A DNA stretch of 64,000 nucleotides from Pseudoalteromonas sp. T1lg23B (GCF_002964665.1 NZ_PQBZ01000034.1:1302429-1366428), one strand, 5' to 3'. Shown: positions 46,431 through 57,321, counted from the first letter of the stretch. Made by a program: numbers and translations. Notes: generated by a model not told the origin, from the letters alone.

Positions 46431-46525
46431 CCTCATACCTTGGTTAGTATCTGCGAGGTTGATTAATGCAAACTTTAACGTCGCTTCATCAGAGATTGAC
46501 TTCATTTTAGGCTAACCCGCGCATA

Positions 46526-46556
46526 AAAAAGCCGAGCTTCTATGAACTCGGCTTTT
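46526..46556 (-). terminator. Intrinsic terminator of argS
   Basis: The stem AAAAGCCGAG...CTCGGCTTTT around a short loop with one bulged base is followed by T (minus strand). It lies about 30 bases after the argS stop codon. Confidence 0.85.
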
Positions 46557-46586
46557 AAAATACTTGGCTGTACTACAGTACGGAAA

Positions 46587-48329
46587 TTACATGCTTTCCA
46601 TCACTTCAATACCGAGTAAATCTAAACCGGTTTTGACCGTGTTTGAAACTAAGCGACAAAGGCTTAAGCGACTTTCACGAGTCTCTGTAGAAACATCATC
46701 TTTTAGAATTGGACACGCTTCATAGAACGTCATATACAGGCTTGTTAGCTCATATAAGTAGTTACATAAAACATGTGGCGTCACTTCATTGCCCATTAAG
46801 TCCAGCGCTTCTTCAAATTGCAGCAATTTAATCGCTAATGCTTTTTCCTGTTCATTTGAAATGATCACTTTGCCGTTAAGCTCTTCGCTATTAACTTGTG
46901 CTTTACGGAAGATACTGCGAATACGTGCATAAGCGTATTGTAAATACGGTGCTGTTTTTCCTTCAAAGCTAAGCATGCTATCCCAATCGAAAACATAGTC
47001 ATTTGAGCGGTGCTTAGATAAATCTGCAAACTTAACCGCACCGATACCCACTTTCCTAGCAATTTCATTGAGATCATCGGCCGAAATATTTGGATCACGT
47101 TGCTCTAAATATTGGCTTGCACGGCTCACCGCTTCATCAAGTAAGCTGGTTAACTTAACTGTGCCACCTGTTCTAGTCTTAAATGGCTTTCCGTCTTGAC
47201 CCAACATTGCGCCAAATAGGCTAGGCTCATAACTTGTTTCTTCACGCAAGAAATGTGCTTTACGCGCAGTAATTTCAACTTGTTTAAAGTGTAGACCTTG
47301 GCGAACATCGGTGAATATCAAAATACGATCCGCTTTTAATTCATTCGAACGATATTCACAGGCTGCCAAATCAGTCGTGGAGTACAAAAAGCCACCACCT
47401 GATTTTTGAACGATAAAGACAGAAGGCTCCCCTTCACTATTTGCCAACTCATCAATGAAAACAACTTGAGCTCCTTGATCTTCTACAACGAGGTTTTGCT
47501 CAGTGAGTCGCTCCATTATCGTCGGTAGTAACTCGTTGTACGAGCTTTCTGCGCGAATATGCTCTCGAGTTAAAGTCACGTTTAGCCTATCGTATACTTC
47601 CTCAGAGTGTTTGATTGATGTATCAATAAACTTTTGCCACAACGACTTACAATATTCATCGCCAGTTTGCAGTTTAACGACGTAGCTTCTTGCTAAATCA
47701 GCGAAACCTTCTTCATCGTCAAATCGTTTCTTGGCATCGCGGTAGAAGCTTTCCAGATCCGCCAAAGCGACTTTTTCTAAGTCAACACCTTGAGCTATTA
47801 ATTGCTCCAAATGGGCAATGAGCATACCAAACTGCGTTCCCCAGTCACCCATGTGATTATGTCTGATTACTTCATCACCTCTGAATTCCAAGGTTCTCGC
47901 TATCGCATCACCGATGATGGTCGAGCGTAGGTGTCCTACGTGCATTTCTTTGGCTAAATTTGGCGCAGAGTAATCTACAACCACTTTTTTTGTCTGCTGA
48001 TGAGGCGCTACGCCCAACTTACTATCTTGGTTAGCCGCAGTAATACTTGATTCAAGAAATGAGTGCTTAAGATGAATATTAATAAAGCCTGGACCTGCCA
48101 ACTCAACTTTATCCACTAGTTCATCAATCTCTAAGTTATCGACAACCAATTGAGCCAGTTCGCGAGGGTTTGTCTTTAGCTTCTTAGCCGCGCCCATAAC
48201 ACCATTTATTTGGTAGTCACCAAACTGTGGCTTGGTACTTTGAGTTACAGCAGGATTAGTATCTTCTGGTAGTCCAGCAGCTAACATCGCTTTCGATGCT
48301 TTTTCAATTAATAAACTTTTGATATTCAT
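46587..48329 (-). CDS. argS: Arginyl-tRNA synthetase
   Basis: This 580-residue class I synthetase charges tRNA-Arg. The N-terminal Add-1 domain is present; the HIGH-type signature is in APNLAKEMHVGHLRS (near residue 120); the KMSKS-equivalent is weak, as in many ArgRS; the C-terminal anticodon-binding helices end LLGIEVMESM. The ATG at 48329 gives MNIKSLLIEKASKAML, the standard bacterial start; a longer frame from 48428 adds 33 residues without similarity. Its position between a REC-GGDEF gene and a hybrid kinase, with a decayed kinase end beside it, suggests that it was moved or inserted here. Confidence 0.96.
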   Translation of the reverse strand: MNIKSLLIEKASKAMLAAGLPEDTNPAVTQSTKPQFGDYQINGVMGAAKKLKTNPRELAQLVVDNLEIDELVDKVELAGPGFINIHLKHSFLESSITAANQDSKLGVAPHQQTKKVVVDYSAPNLAKEMHVGHLRSTIIGDAIARTLEFRGDEVIRHNHMGDWGTQFGMLIAHLEQLIAQGVDLEKVALADLESFYRDAKKRFDDEEGFADLARSYVVKLQTGDEYCKSLWQKFIDTSIKHSEEVYDRLNVTLTREHIRAESSYNELLPTIMERLTEQNLVVEDQGAQVVFIDELANSEGEPSVFIVQKSGGGFLYSTTDLAACEYRSNELKADRILIFTDVRQGLHFKQVEITARKAHFLREETSYEPSLFGAMLGQDGKPFKTRTGGTVKLTSLLDEAVSRASQYLEQRDPNISADDLNEIARKVGIGAVKFADLSKHRSNDYVFDWDSMLSFEGKTAPYLQYAYARIRSIFRKAQVNSEELNGKVIISNEQEKALAIKLLQFEEALDLMGNEVTPHVLCNYLYELTSLYMTFYEACPILKDDVSTETRESRLSLCRLVSNTVKTGLDLLGIEVMESM

Positions 48330-48897
48330 ATTCGTCTCTATTTCATCACTCAAGTTAGCCCAGCATACTAGGCCACTGTATCGTATATCCGTTGCTGCAG
48401 ACTTGGTTAAGGGGGACGTATCTGACAACGACCTGTACCAACTAACACAGTCAAGACTCTACGTCTTACAATTCGTTGCACCCTCAGCTTTCATGCAATA
48501 GTCCTATGGCCACGATATTCCAGCTATTATACGCTTATGGGATGATTGTTCACCATCAATGCAAACAATATTGCCCATGTAAATTGCTTGCCCCGCACGT
48601 ATTTATCTTTTGGTTCATCACCCTTTGACCCAAGTACCGATACTACAACTTATTTGGTTTTTTGCATGTTACCATAATTGCTTTTTTTTGGCAGAGTTTT
48701 GAACGTCAGATACTGCTTTTCGCGAACCATGTTAAATCTTGAAATATCAGCGCCAGCAAGTTTAATTTTAAGTTGTATGATTAGCATGTCGTGATGCAAA
48801 CCTACTTGAATAATTTTGGCCAATTAGTCGCTTTGCTTAAGGAATTCTTGTTCAAACGTTAGGATGGCAGCCATACATAAAACCTTGTACCACGCAG
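48330..48897. other. Intergenic region between argS and the hybrid kinase
   Basis: These 568 bases contain the argS promoter and leader and no supported gene. A few short frames (one of 60 codons overlapping the argS start) look spurious. I saw no clear terminator for the kinase gene and no recognisable RNA element here. Confidence 0.55.
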
Positions 48898-51800
48898 TTA
48901 CTCACCTTTATATCTCATTAAGATAAACTGTCGCACTTGTTGCAGGTGCAATTTCAAGGTGCCTTTGAGGTCTGTTTTTTGTAATCTACCCACTTCTTTA
49001 ATATGCAGTTCAAGGTCTTTTGCAGCCTTAGACAAGTTGCTAAAACCAATTCCACCCGCAGCACCTTTTATATTGTGAGCCAGCATCTGGAGCTGTTTAT
49101 CATCGTCAATTGCATCCATTTTTTGGAGGTAGTCTGTACACATCACAGCGAACTTCTCTAGCATTTTACTCAAGAGCTCACTACTGCCCATCATTTGCCG
49201 TAATCCCATATCTTGGTCGAAAAACGTTCCCTCGTTATTGAGGTATATTTGCAATGTCTCCAGCAATTTTGTCTGAGACAAAGGCTTTGTCAGGTAATCA
49301 TTCATCCCTACCGACAAGGCATGTTCTTTTTCTCCAAGCAATGAGTTTGCAGTTAACGCAATGATTGGCTTTTCAAAATCACTTAACCTAGTTCGCAGCG
49401 CTTCTGTAGCTTGATAACCGTCAATTTCTGGCATATGAATATCCATTAAAATCAGATCCGGTTGAAGCTGTGTAACTATGTCTAGCAGATTCTCTGCTGA
49501 GGTTTGTACTGCAACATTCACACTTAATGTTTGCAGCATATTTGCGGTAATACTTAGATTGAGTTGATTGTCATCAATCACCAAGCAAAGACTACCTGAC
49601 ACTGCTTTATCGGATAATAGTAGCTGCTCGGTATCCTTATCTTCTTCAAATAAAAAGCAATATGCACTTTGCAAAAACATCCTCTCACTCAATAGCTTAA
49701 TTTGGTCTAAGTTGGGTAATTCCGCTATCGCAACCGAGTCTGGAAGCAAAATATGTTTTAGCGACTTTAGGGCGTTAGGTTTGGATTGCAGCACCGCTTT
49801 TGCATCAGAGGCACAACTAATTATAAGACAATCAAAATGTTGCTCAGATAGTTTGCCGTGTACCTCTTCAGGCTCATGAATAATATCGATATAAGGTTTG
49901 TTCATGTATTCCATCACGCGATGAGTGCTGCACAACCACAAGGTATGGGTCACGCGTTTTGGCATCATATTACTCACCTTATCCAGCGTGAGCGTAAAAT
50001 AGAATTCGCTGCCTTGCTCAGGTTCGCTGATTAACGCGATTTCTCCCCCTAGCTTCGTCACCTCATGTTTTACAATCGCCAGACCCAATCCTATCCCTTC
50101 GTGACGTCGTGCTGGAGAGTCATCGCCTTGCGTAAATGCGTCAAAAAGTCTTTGCTGGTCTTGCTGTTTGATACCCACCCCAGTGTCTTGAATACTAAAT
50201 CGAATACTTTGCTGTGTACTGCTACTGCTCATAACTTCCAAGCTCAGTGTAATCGTTCCCTTAATGGTATATTTCACCGCATTATTCAGCAGATTAAGCA
50301 GTACCTGCTTTATCTTGTTTTCATCATTTTTCAGGATAGGCCAAATGCGCTCATCCACATTAACGTCCAATTGCAACTGTTTTTGCTCGCTCAGAGGCAA
50401 AATCAAGTCCTGACAGTCTTTAATCAAAGCTGCAATACAAAATGGTGCGAAAGTCAGTTCTTGATGCTGCCCCTCAACCTTAGCAAAAGACAAAATACTG
50501 TTTAGCATACTTAGTAACTGCTTTGAGGCATGTTGAACCTGGCCCAACAAATTGCTTTGTCGCTCACTGACACCTTGCTTTTTGACGATATCGATGACGC
50601 CTTGGATCACATTCAGAGGAGTTCTGATCTCATGACTGATATTGGCAATAAAACGGCTTTTAGCTAATGTTGCTCGTTCTGCGTCTAACTTTGCTTGTGT
50701 CAAGCTGGTAATATCTTGCAAATGCAAAACAAAATACTTCGGCTCTTTGTTTTTATCCCAAACCAAAGAAGCGCTGAGTTGTAACCAATAAAGCGGTTCT
50801 CCATGAGATAGGCTCAACTCTAGAACATGCTTATTGTCTTTCAATAACATGCTAAGAATATGAGAAATAGCAAGATAACTGTCAGAATTAAACAAGGATG
50901 ACAGGTGCGTACTCGCCTGCAGCTCTTCACAGCTAAGGTAACGTTTCGCCGCCTTATTCATCACCAGTACGCTTTTATCCAAAGACACCAAGATCACGCC
51001 ATTGGGGGCATATTCCATTGCCGATTTAAAATTTTCTTCGGATGTTTGCAACGCTTTCATGGCACGTTGTTGCTCAGTGACATCTCTAGCCACCCCCAAG
51101 CTACCTAACACGCCTCTGTGTGCATCCAACAACGGGCTGACCGTCAACATATAACTTTTGTGATCCAGCATAATCGTTTCTGTGATGGCACACCGTTCAT
51201 CGCGCATTTGCTGTTCTAGTGTCAGTAGTTGTGGATATAGATTCGTCACATCGCCCAGCTCTCGCCCAACCAATTGTGATTTATCAATCCCTAAAAACTG
51301 CTCAAATGCTCGGTTACATCCAATAAATGAACCATCAATATTTTTGAAGTAAATCAGGTCTGGAACGCTATCTAACACCGTATTCAGAAGCGCCGCTTGA
51401 CGCTCTTTGGCTTCCAATGAACGAGACAGTGCTCGTTTTTGTGATTGTACTTGCTCATCAAGCATTTCATTGTGTTCTTGCAACTGCTCTAACAAGCTTT
51501 GTTTTTGCATCACCACTTGTTTTACCCGCGCAAACCAAGGCTGCCAATCAACAGGGATGACATAGTCAAACGTATTCTGTGGGGCATTGTCCTGATGAGT
51601 CAAATAGCTCACAAAGTAACTCACCGGTCGAATAAAAATCCGATTACTTAGCCAGCTAAGTAAGATATAGGTCGCAACCACAAAAAGTGACAGAAACCCA
51701 AATTCGAGCAAGACTTCAAATAAAACCGGTTTGATAAACTGAGTTTCATCTTGCTCATAAACTAAATCAATTGGCGATTGGGAGCGTAAGGTATAGAGCT

Positions 51801-52617
51801 GCACACCACCTTGCCAAGGTAAAAATTGATTGGCTTGATGCTTAGGTTTTAACTGCACCAGTTCGTCGCTGAGCAAGTTGCGCTTATCTTTATTGATTAA
51901 ACTGATCTGTACATGGTCAGAAGTAATATCCTTAAGCCAAATTGCAACATCTTCACTGTCATAAACGAGCACCACATACTCCCCTTGGGCGCTGCCGCTT
52001 TGCTTGGCGATGCTGAAGTAATGCTTATTATTGATGGTAACACGCTGGCTGGTACTAAAATTATAAAGGGAAAAATCTGGAGCCAACGCCCCATCCAACA
52101 TCGCGCTTAGCAAGTGACTGGTAGAGGTGTCTTTTCTTCGGACAAATGCAAATTGCCCTTCTTTTACATAACCGATCGCATCCAGTGGCGGCACCAATGC
52201 CAATGCGGTATTAAACGCAGGACCCAACGCCAAAATTTGCTGCCAATTTTCAGGTATGGCAAACGGCTGTTGCTCACTTTTGCGAGCAATAATCTCACCC
52301 GCATCATTGTCTAATTTATGATAATAGTTATTACTTTTTTGGATAGCACGCAGAATCGTCTGATCGTACTCATAGGCTAAGGGCTGATCTAAACTAATAA
52401 AAATATTGTCTATTACGTTGCTTGCTTCAGCGACTTTTTGCACAACTTGAGTGTCTATGGCATCAAAGTAAGCTCGATGCTCCTCAAATGCTCGGTTGAG
52501 CTTAATATGGTATAGATGTAAACATAAAAACCCGGCCACAATAATTGATATCAACAGGCCGATGAGGGCTGCCCTTCGGTATTTTTTAAGGGGAATAAAC
52601 TCTTGATTATCGTCCAT
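48898..52617 (-). CDS. Hybrid sensor histidine kinase with receiver and Hpt domains
   Basis: This 1239-residue inner-membrane kinase has a first helix near 16-38, a periplasmic sensor of about 260 residues, and a second helix near 305-325. A coiled coil, then two PAS domains (about 410-660; VLDSVPDLIYFKNIDG is the first), lead to HisKA (FIANISHEIRTPLN), the ATPase (NLLNNAVKYT, DTGVGI, GIGLGLAI), a long linker, a receiver (VIDDNQLN, DLILMDIHMPEIDG, YLTKPLSQ) and a C-terminal Hpt (MLAHNIKGAAGG with the phospho-His). It is a full phosphorelay in one chain, able to pass phosphate to the REC-GGDEF protein at 45255; that link is inferred from the relic beside that gene. Confidence 0.92.
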   Translation of the reverse strand: MDDNQEFIPLKKYRRAALIGLLISIIVAGFLCLHLYHIKLNRAFEEHRAYFDAIDTQVVQKVAEASNVIDNIFISLDQPLAYEYDQTILRAIQKSNNYYHKLDNDAGEIIARKSEQQPFAIPENWQQILALGPAFNTALALVPPLDAIGYVKEGQFAFVRRKDTSTSHLLSAMLDGALAPDFSLYNFSTSQRVTINNKHYFSIAKQSGSAQGEYVVLVYDSEDVAIWLKDITSDHVQISLINKDKRNLLSDELVQLKPKHQANQFLPWQGGVQLYTLRSQSPIDLVYEQDETQFIKPVLFEVLLEFGFLSLFVVATYILLSWLSNRIFIRPVSYFVSYLTHQDNAPQNTFDYVIPVDWQPWFARVKQVVMQKQSLLEQLQEHNEMLDEQVQSQKRALSRSLEAKERQAALLNTVLDSVPDLIYFKNIDGSFIGCNRAFEQFLGIDKSQLVGRELGDVTNLYPQLLTLEQQMRDERCAITETIMLDHKSYMLTVSPLLDAHRGVLGSLGVARDVTEQQRAMKALQTSEENFKSAMEYAPNGVILVSLDKSVLVMNKAAKRYLSCEELQASTHLSSLFNSDSYLAISHILSMLLKDNKHVLELSLSHGEPLYWLQLSASLVWDKNKEPKYFVLHLQDITSLTQAKLDAERATLAKSRFIANISHEIRTPLNVIQGVIDIVKKQGVSERQSNLLGQVQHASKQLLSMLNSILSFAKVEGQHQELTFAPFCIAALIKDCQDLILPLSEQKQLQLDVNVDERIWPILKNDENKIKQVLLNLLNNAVKYTIKGTITLSLEVMSSSSTQQSIRFSIQDTGVGIKQQDQQRLFDAFTQGDDSPARRHEGIGLGLAIVKHEVTKLGGEIALISEPEQGSEFYFTLTLDKVSNMMPKRVTHTLWLCSTHRVMEYMNKPYIDIIHEPEEVHGKLSEQHFDCLIISCASDAKAVLQSKPNALKSLKHILLPDSVAIAELPNLDQIKLLSERMFLQSAYCFLFEEDKDTEQLLLSDKAVSGSLCLVIDDNQLNLSITANMLQTLSVNVAVQTSAENLLDIVTQLQPDLILMDIHMPEIDGYQATEALRTRLSDFEKPIIALTANSLLGEKEHALSVGMNDYLTKPLSQTKLLETLQIYLNNEGTFFDQDMGLRQMMGSSELLSKMLEKFAVMCTDYLQKMDAIDDDKQLQMLAHNIKGAAGGIGFSNLSKAAKDLELHIKEVGRLQKTDLKGTLKLHLQQVRQFILMRYKGE

Positions 52618-52690
52618 TGAGCCGAATGAAGTAATTATTATTAAGCAGGAACATTACCAGTAATGTGGTGTATGTCTATTAAAATTAGGT

Positions 52691-52722
52691 CGATGCAGGT
52701 GATAAACCCATCACCTGCATCG
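52691..52722 (-). terminator. Terminator of the PhoH-family gene region
   Basis: A perfect 13-bp stem, CGATGCAGGTGAT/ATCACCTGCATCG, with a 6-base loop follows the PhoH gene (minus strand) and is trailed by ACCTAATTTTAAT. Its T run is interrupted. Confidence 0.75.
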
Positions 52723-52731
52723 AATATCGGT

Positions 52732-54138
52732 TTATAAATTTTCTTCTGCAAAAGAAGCCAAACGACTGCGTACAACACCATTTAAATTAATCGTTGCACT
52801 GCCTTCAAAATGTTTAAAACGCTCCACTAGATAGGTTAAACCAGATGTAACCGGTGTAAGATAATTACTGTCGATTTGTGCTAAATTACCCGAGCAGATC
52901 AGCTTAGTGCCCTCTCCACAACGAGTAATGATGGTTTTCAACTGAGAGGCCGTTAGGTTTTGGCTCTCATCCAAAATGACCACTGCGTTTTGAATACTGC
53001 GACCACGCATAAAATTCACAGACTTAAACTGAATGTTCGCTTTCTCCATGATGTAATTCCTACTCGAAATAGGGCTTTCATCATTTTTATGTAGCACTTC
53101 TAGCGTATCGGTAATCGCCGCTAACCACGGGGCCATTTTTTCTTCTTCCGTACCTGGTAAAAAGCCAATACTTTCAGCTATTTCTGGGGTATTACGCGTC
53201 ACAATGACTTTATCGTAGATACCTTTTTCGATAATCATTTCCAAGGCACTGGCCAATGCCAATAGCGTTTTACCACACCCTGCCGGGCCCGTTAAAATCA
53301 CCAGCTCTATATCTGGGTCGAGTAAGGCATCTAGCGCCATCCCCTGATAGATATTTTTTGGTTTCACTCCCCAAGCTGTTTGATGCATTAGTCGTTCACG
53401 ACTTAGGTCTTTTAAAGTAATGTGCTCGTCGTCAAAACTGTCCACTCTGGCGGCAAAATGCTCCCCATCATCAATTAAATATTCGTTACAAAATACATCG
53501 GGTAATAGAGATTTTGGTACATGATGTAATGTGTAACGGCCCTTTTGCTCTGACGTGCAATCTCCCACGTTTTGCCAAAAGTCACCGGTTATTTTTTTGA
53601 AGCCAGTGCTCAGTAACTTAATATCGTCGATTAATTGATCGGTACGATAGTCTTCAACAAACTTTAACCCCGCTCCTTTAGCTTTTAAGCGCATGTTGAT
53701 GTCTTTGGTCACCAACACTACTTTCTTTTCACAGTATTGTTTTTGCAAGCGAACGGCACAGTTAATAATGCGATGATCGTTTTCATTACCGGGCAAGCCG
53801 GAAATGCTGTCTGGAAACAAATGATCATTCACAATAATTAACTTACCGCGTGCAAGTGGACCATGCTCTTTATCAGATTGAATACTGGGTAAACGAACTC
53901 CTTCTAGCATTTGTTCTGGGGAGGCGTCTTTGAGTACATCGTCTAGGCTACGAATAGCAACTCTGGCATCACGACTTACATCGCGCTTTCTGTCTTTAAT
54001 ATGATCTAGCTCTTCAAGTACGGTCATCGGGATGACTACGTCATGTTCTTGAAAGGAAAGATAAGCGAGGGGTTCATGGAGCAGTACGTTGGTGTCAAGC
54101 ACGTACACTTTTCTGTCGAGGTCTTGATCTTTTCCCAT
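52732..54138 (-). CDS. PhoH-family ATPase with PIN domain
   Basis: This 468-residue cytoplasmic protein has an N-terminal PIN ribonuclease-type domain (VYVLDTNVLLHEP with the first acidic residue; about 1-150) and a C-terminal PhoH ATPase (Walker A GPAGCGKTLLALA near residue 275; Walker B AVVILDESQNLT near 380). PIN-PhoH (PhoH2-like) proteins unwind and cut RNA in vitro in other bacteria. The ATG at 54138 follows AGGA and gives the conserved start; 24 upstream codons in frame seem untranslated. It is divergent from rapA with 277 bases between. Confidence 0.92.
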   Translation of the reverse strand: MGKDQDLDRKVYVLDTNVLLHEPLAYLSFQEHDVVIPMTVLEELDHIKDRKRDVSRDARVAIRSLDDVLKDASPEQMLEGVRLPSIQSDKEHGPLARGKLIIVNDHLFPDSISGLPGNENDHRIINCAVRLQKQYCEKKVVLVTKDINMRLKAKGAGLKFVEDYRTDQLIDDIKLLSTGFKKITGDFWQNVGDCTSEQKGRYTLHHVPKSLLPDVFCNEYLIDDGEHFAARVDSFDDEHITLKDLSRERLMHQTAWGVKPKNIYQGMALDALLDPDIELVILTGPAGCGKTLLALASALEMIIEKGIYDKVIVTRNTPEIAESIGFLPGTEEEKMAPWLAAITDTLEVLHKNDESPISSRNYIMEKANIQFKSVNFMRGRSIQNAVVILDESQNLTASQLKTIITRCGEGTKLICSGNLAQIDSNYLTPVTSGLTYLVERFKHFEGSATINLNGVVRSRLASFAEENL

Positions 54139-54415
54139 AGCGCATTCCTGTCGTTTGCAATGATATATGCTATACCCATTACATTCGTTGGTGATAACAC
54201 CAATAAACATAAGGCTATAAACCTAGTTTAGTCTATTTGTCATAAAAGTCCGTTTCATGACAATCAAGCGCTCATTTTTTAGACAAAGCAAGTTACTTTA
54301 TATGCGCGCTTCTGACGTTCCTGAACATGCACATTCAACGACAATAAACAAGATTGAACAACATCAAGCGAACGGGTAACATAGCCGCCTTTTTTCTGCT
54401 TAAGACGAGACAAAC

Positions 54416-57313
54416 ATGAATTTTTCCTTAGGTCAGCGCTGGATCAGTGACACAGAGTCAGATTTAGGACTAGGCACTATTGTGGCTTTAGAGGGCCGCC
54501 AAGTAACAATATTGTTCCCAGCCAGTGGAGAAAACCGCGTTTACGCCATGCAAGAAGCACCAGTAACTCGGGTCATCTTTAACCCCGGAGATGTTATCCG
54601 TCACGTAGAAGAGTGGGAATTACAGGTCGAAAAAGTTGAACAAGAAGGCGATCTGTTGTGCTATCACGGTGTACGTCTCGATACCGAAGAAAAAACAGTT
54701 TTAAAAGAAACCTTTCTTGATCACTTTATCAAGTTTAACAAGCCTCAAGACAGATTATTCGCAGGCCAAGTTGATCGTTTCGACCGTTACACATTACGCT
54801 ACCAAACGTGGCAACATCAGTTCAATCGTCAGCAATCTCATCTTAAAGGGGTTGTTGGCCAACGCGCTAGTCTCATCCCTCATCAACTTTACATAGCAGA
54901 TGAAGTTGGAAAGCGCTTTGCACCTCGTGTACTACTCTCTGACGAAGTAGGTTTGGGTAAGACCATTGAAGCGGGCATGATCCTGCATCAACAAATTTTA
55001 ACGGGTCGCGCTAACCGAGTACTTATCGTCGTACCTGAGAATCTACAACACCAGTGGCTAGTCGAAATGCTACGTCGTTTCAATCTGCGTTTTTCGATTT
55101 TTGATGAAGAACGTTGTGATGAAGCATTCGCTGACTCACCCAATGTATTTGAAACCGAACAGCTAGTCTTGGTCAGTCTTGAATTTATTACCAAAAAGCG
55201 CCGCTGGTTTGAGCAAGCCACACTTGCCGATTGGGACTTATTAGTCATTGACGAAGCCCATCACCTGACAGTAACTAAAGACAAACCCAGTACCGAATAT
55301 TTACGTATGGCTGAATTAAGCCAAGATATTCCGGGATTGATCCTTTTAACCGCAACACCGGACCAATTAGGACACTACAGCCACTTTGCGCGCCTACAAT
55401 TGCTTGACCCTGACAGATTCTATGATTATGAGGTTTTCGTAGAAGAAGAAAGTCATTACAAAGAAGTCGCCGAAGCGGCCAATCAATTGTTACAAGATGG
55501 TGCTTTAGATGAAAAGGGTCAAGCAACCTTAATCGAGTTGCTTAAAGATACGGATATTTCTGGCCTGCTTAACAGCGCACAAGCGGGTGATGAAAGCGCC
55601 AAGCAAGAGATCCTGTCCATGCTTTTAGACCGCCATGGCACAGGGCGAATTCTATTCCGCAACAGTCGTAGCGGCATTGACGGTTACCCAGGACGTAAAC
55701 TACACAGCTATCCGGTTGCCTTACCAAAGCAATACAAGACCGCCATGTCAGTGCTTGGTAGCATGGGGGGAGTACAAACTGCCGAAAAATCAGCGTTGCG
55801 AGCACTCTTTCCGGAGAAGATCTTTCAAGAATTCGAAGGTGCTGGCAGTGGTTGGACAGCATTTGACCCTCGTGTAGAATGGCTAATCGATACGCTCAAA
55901 TCACTGAAGCATGAAAAAGTCCTTCTTATTTGTGCTGAAGCACAAACCGCTATCAGCCTAGAACAAGTATTGCGCGAACGCGAGGCAATCAAAGCAGCGG
56001 TATTCCATGAAGGTATGTCAATTGTTGAGCGCGACCGTGCCGCGGCGTTTTTTGCTGATGAATATGACAGCGCACAAGTTTTATTGTGTTCAGAAATCGG
56101 CTCTGAAGGACGTAACTTCCAGTTCTCACACCATTTGGTGCTGTTCGATTTACCGTTAAACCCAGATTTGCTTGAACAACGCATCGGTCGTCTTGACCGT
56201 ATAGGTCAAAAATACGATGTTAACATTCACGTACCTTATTTTGAGAATACTGCTCAGGAAGTCCTATTGCGCTGGTATCAAGAAGGTCTAGATGCCTTTG
56301 AAACAACCAGTACCACAGGACAGATGCTTTACAAAGAGTTTTCAGAAGACCTACTTGAGTTAATTGGCGAGCACAACTGTGATGAAGACGCGCTGGATCC
56401 TTTGCTAGAGCAAGCTGCTAAGAAAAATGCGGTGTTGCGCAGCCAAATGGAACAAGGCCGTGACCGCTTACTGGAACTACACTCAAGTGGACAAGGCAAG
56501 GCGGAACGTTTGGTGCAAGAAATTGAAGCGCTGGATGATGACGTTGTACTTCCTGCATACATGATCAATGCGTTTGATATTTTTGGTGTGAGCCAAGAAG
56601 ACAAAGGGGAGAACACCATTATCCTCAAGCCCACTGAGCACATGCTAAATCCTTCTTTCCCTTGCTTAAAAGATGATGGGATCACAGTGACCTTTGACCG
56701 CGCAACCGCGCTGTCACAAGAAGATGCACACTTTATTAGCTGGGATCACCCTATGGTTCAAGGCACCATGGATATGATCTGTGATGATGATTTTGGCAGC
56801 GCATCCGTTGCCCTGTTGAAAAACAAAAAACTCCCCGCTGGCACTTTCTTCGTGGAGTTGATTTTTATCGCAGAGGCATCCGCACCAAAAGCCTTACAAC
56901 TAGGACGTTTCTTACCACCAACACCGGTACGTATCCTGCTAGATAAAGCGGGTAACAATTTGGCAGCGAACGTGGCATTTGACGCATTCAACAATCAGCT
57001 TTCCGCTGTGGGTCGTCAAACGGCAAGTAAATTAGCAAATGCCCTTCAAGGTGCCATTCATCCGCTGATCACCAAAGCCAATGCCTTGGCGACGCAGGAG
57101 TTAGACGCTATCCAGAGTCAAGCCCAGCAGAAAATGTTGGAAGTGATGGCTGATGAACAAGGTCGCTTGGTCGCACTTAAAGCCGTCAACCCGAACATTC
57201 GAGATGAGGAAATTAAAGTGTTTGACCAGCAACGTACTGAGTTGACCAATCACATCGCTAAAGCGCAGTTAAAACTTGACGCTATTCGCTTAATCGTAGT
57301 GACTCACGAATAA
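54416..57313 (+). CDS. rapA: RNA polymerase-associated ATPase RapA
   Basis: This 965-residue Swi2/Snf2-type ATPase binds RNA polymerase and helps recycle it. The length fits (E. coli 968). Order: N-terminal Tudor-like repeats (about 1-110), helicase lobe 1 with LLSDEVGLGKTIEAG (Walker A, near 180) and IDEAHH (near 280), lobe 2 with the SEIGSEGRNFQFSHH segment and RIGRLDRIGQ near 595, then the RapA C-terminal domain. A hairpin terminator follows. It begins 277 bases from the divergent PhoH gene. Confidence 0.97.
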   Translation: MNFSLGQRWISDTESDLGLGTIVALEGRQVTILFPASGENRVYAMQEAPVTRVIFNPGDVIRHVEEWELQVEKVEQEGDLLCYHGVRLDTEEKTVLKETFLDHFIKFNKPQDRLFAGQVDRFDRYTLRYQTWQHQFNRQQSHLKGVVGQRASLIPHQLYIADEVGKRFAPRVLLSDEVGLGKTIEAGMILHQQILTGRANRVLIVVPENLQHQWLVEMLRRFNLRFSIFDEERCDEAFADSPNVFETEQLVLVSLEFITKKRRWFEQATLADWDLLVIDEAHHLTVTKDKPSTEYLRMAELSQDIPGLILLTATPDQLGHYSHFARLQLLDPDRFYDYEVFVEEESHYKEVAEAANQLLQDGALDEKGQATLIELLKDTDISGLLNSAQAGDESAKQEILSMLLDRHGTGRILFRNSRSGIDGYPGRKLHSYPVALPKQYKTAMSVLGSMGGVQTAEKSALRALFPEKIFQEFEGAGSGWTAFDPRVEWLIDTLKSLKHEKVLLICAEAQTAISLEQVLREREAIKAAVFHEGMSIVERDRAAAFFADEYDSAQVLLCSEIGSEGRNFQFSHHLVLFDLPLNPDLLEQRIGRLDRIGQKYDVNIHVPYFENTAQEVLLRWYQEGLDAFETTSTTGQMLYKEFSEDLLELIGEHNCDEDALDPLLEQAAKKNAVLRSQMEQGRDRLLELHSSGQGKAERLVQEIEALDDDVVLPAYMINAFDIFGVSQEDKGENTIILKPTEHMLNPSFPCLKDDGITVTFDRATALSQEDAHFISWDHPMVQGTMDMICDDDFGSASVALLKNKKLPAGTFFVELIFIAEASAPKALQLGRFLPPTPVRILLDKAGNNLAANVAFDAFNNQLSAVGRQTASKLANALQGAIHPLITKANALATQELDAIQSQAQQKMLEVMADEQGRLVALKAVNPNIRDEEIKVFDQQRTELTNHIAKAQLKLDAIRLIVVTHE

Positions 57314-57321
57314 AGTGATTG

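Noticed and set aside
48330..48428. 33-residue N-terminal extension of ArgS
   Set aside because: It has no similarity to ArgRS; the ATG at 48329 gives the usual start.
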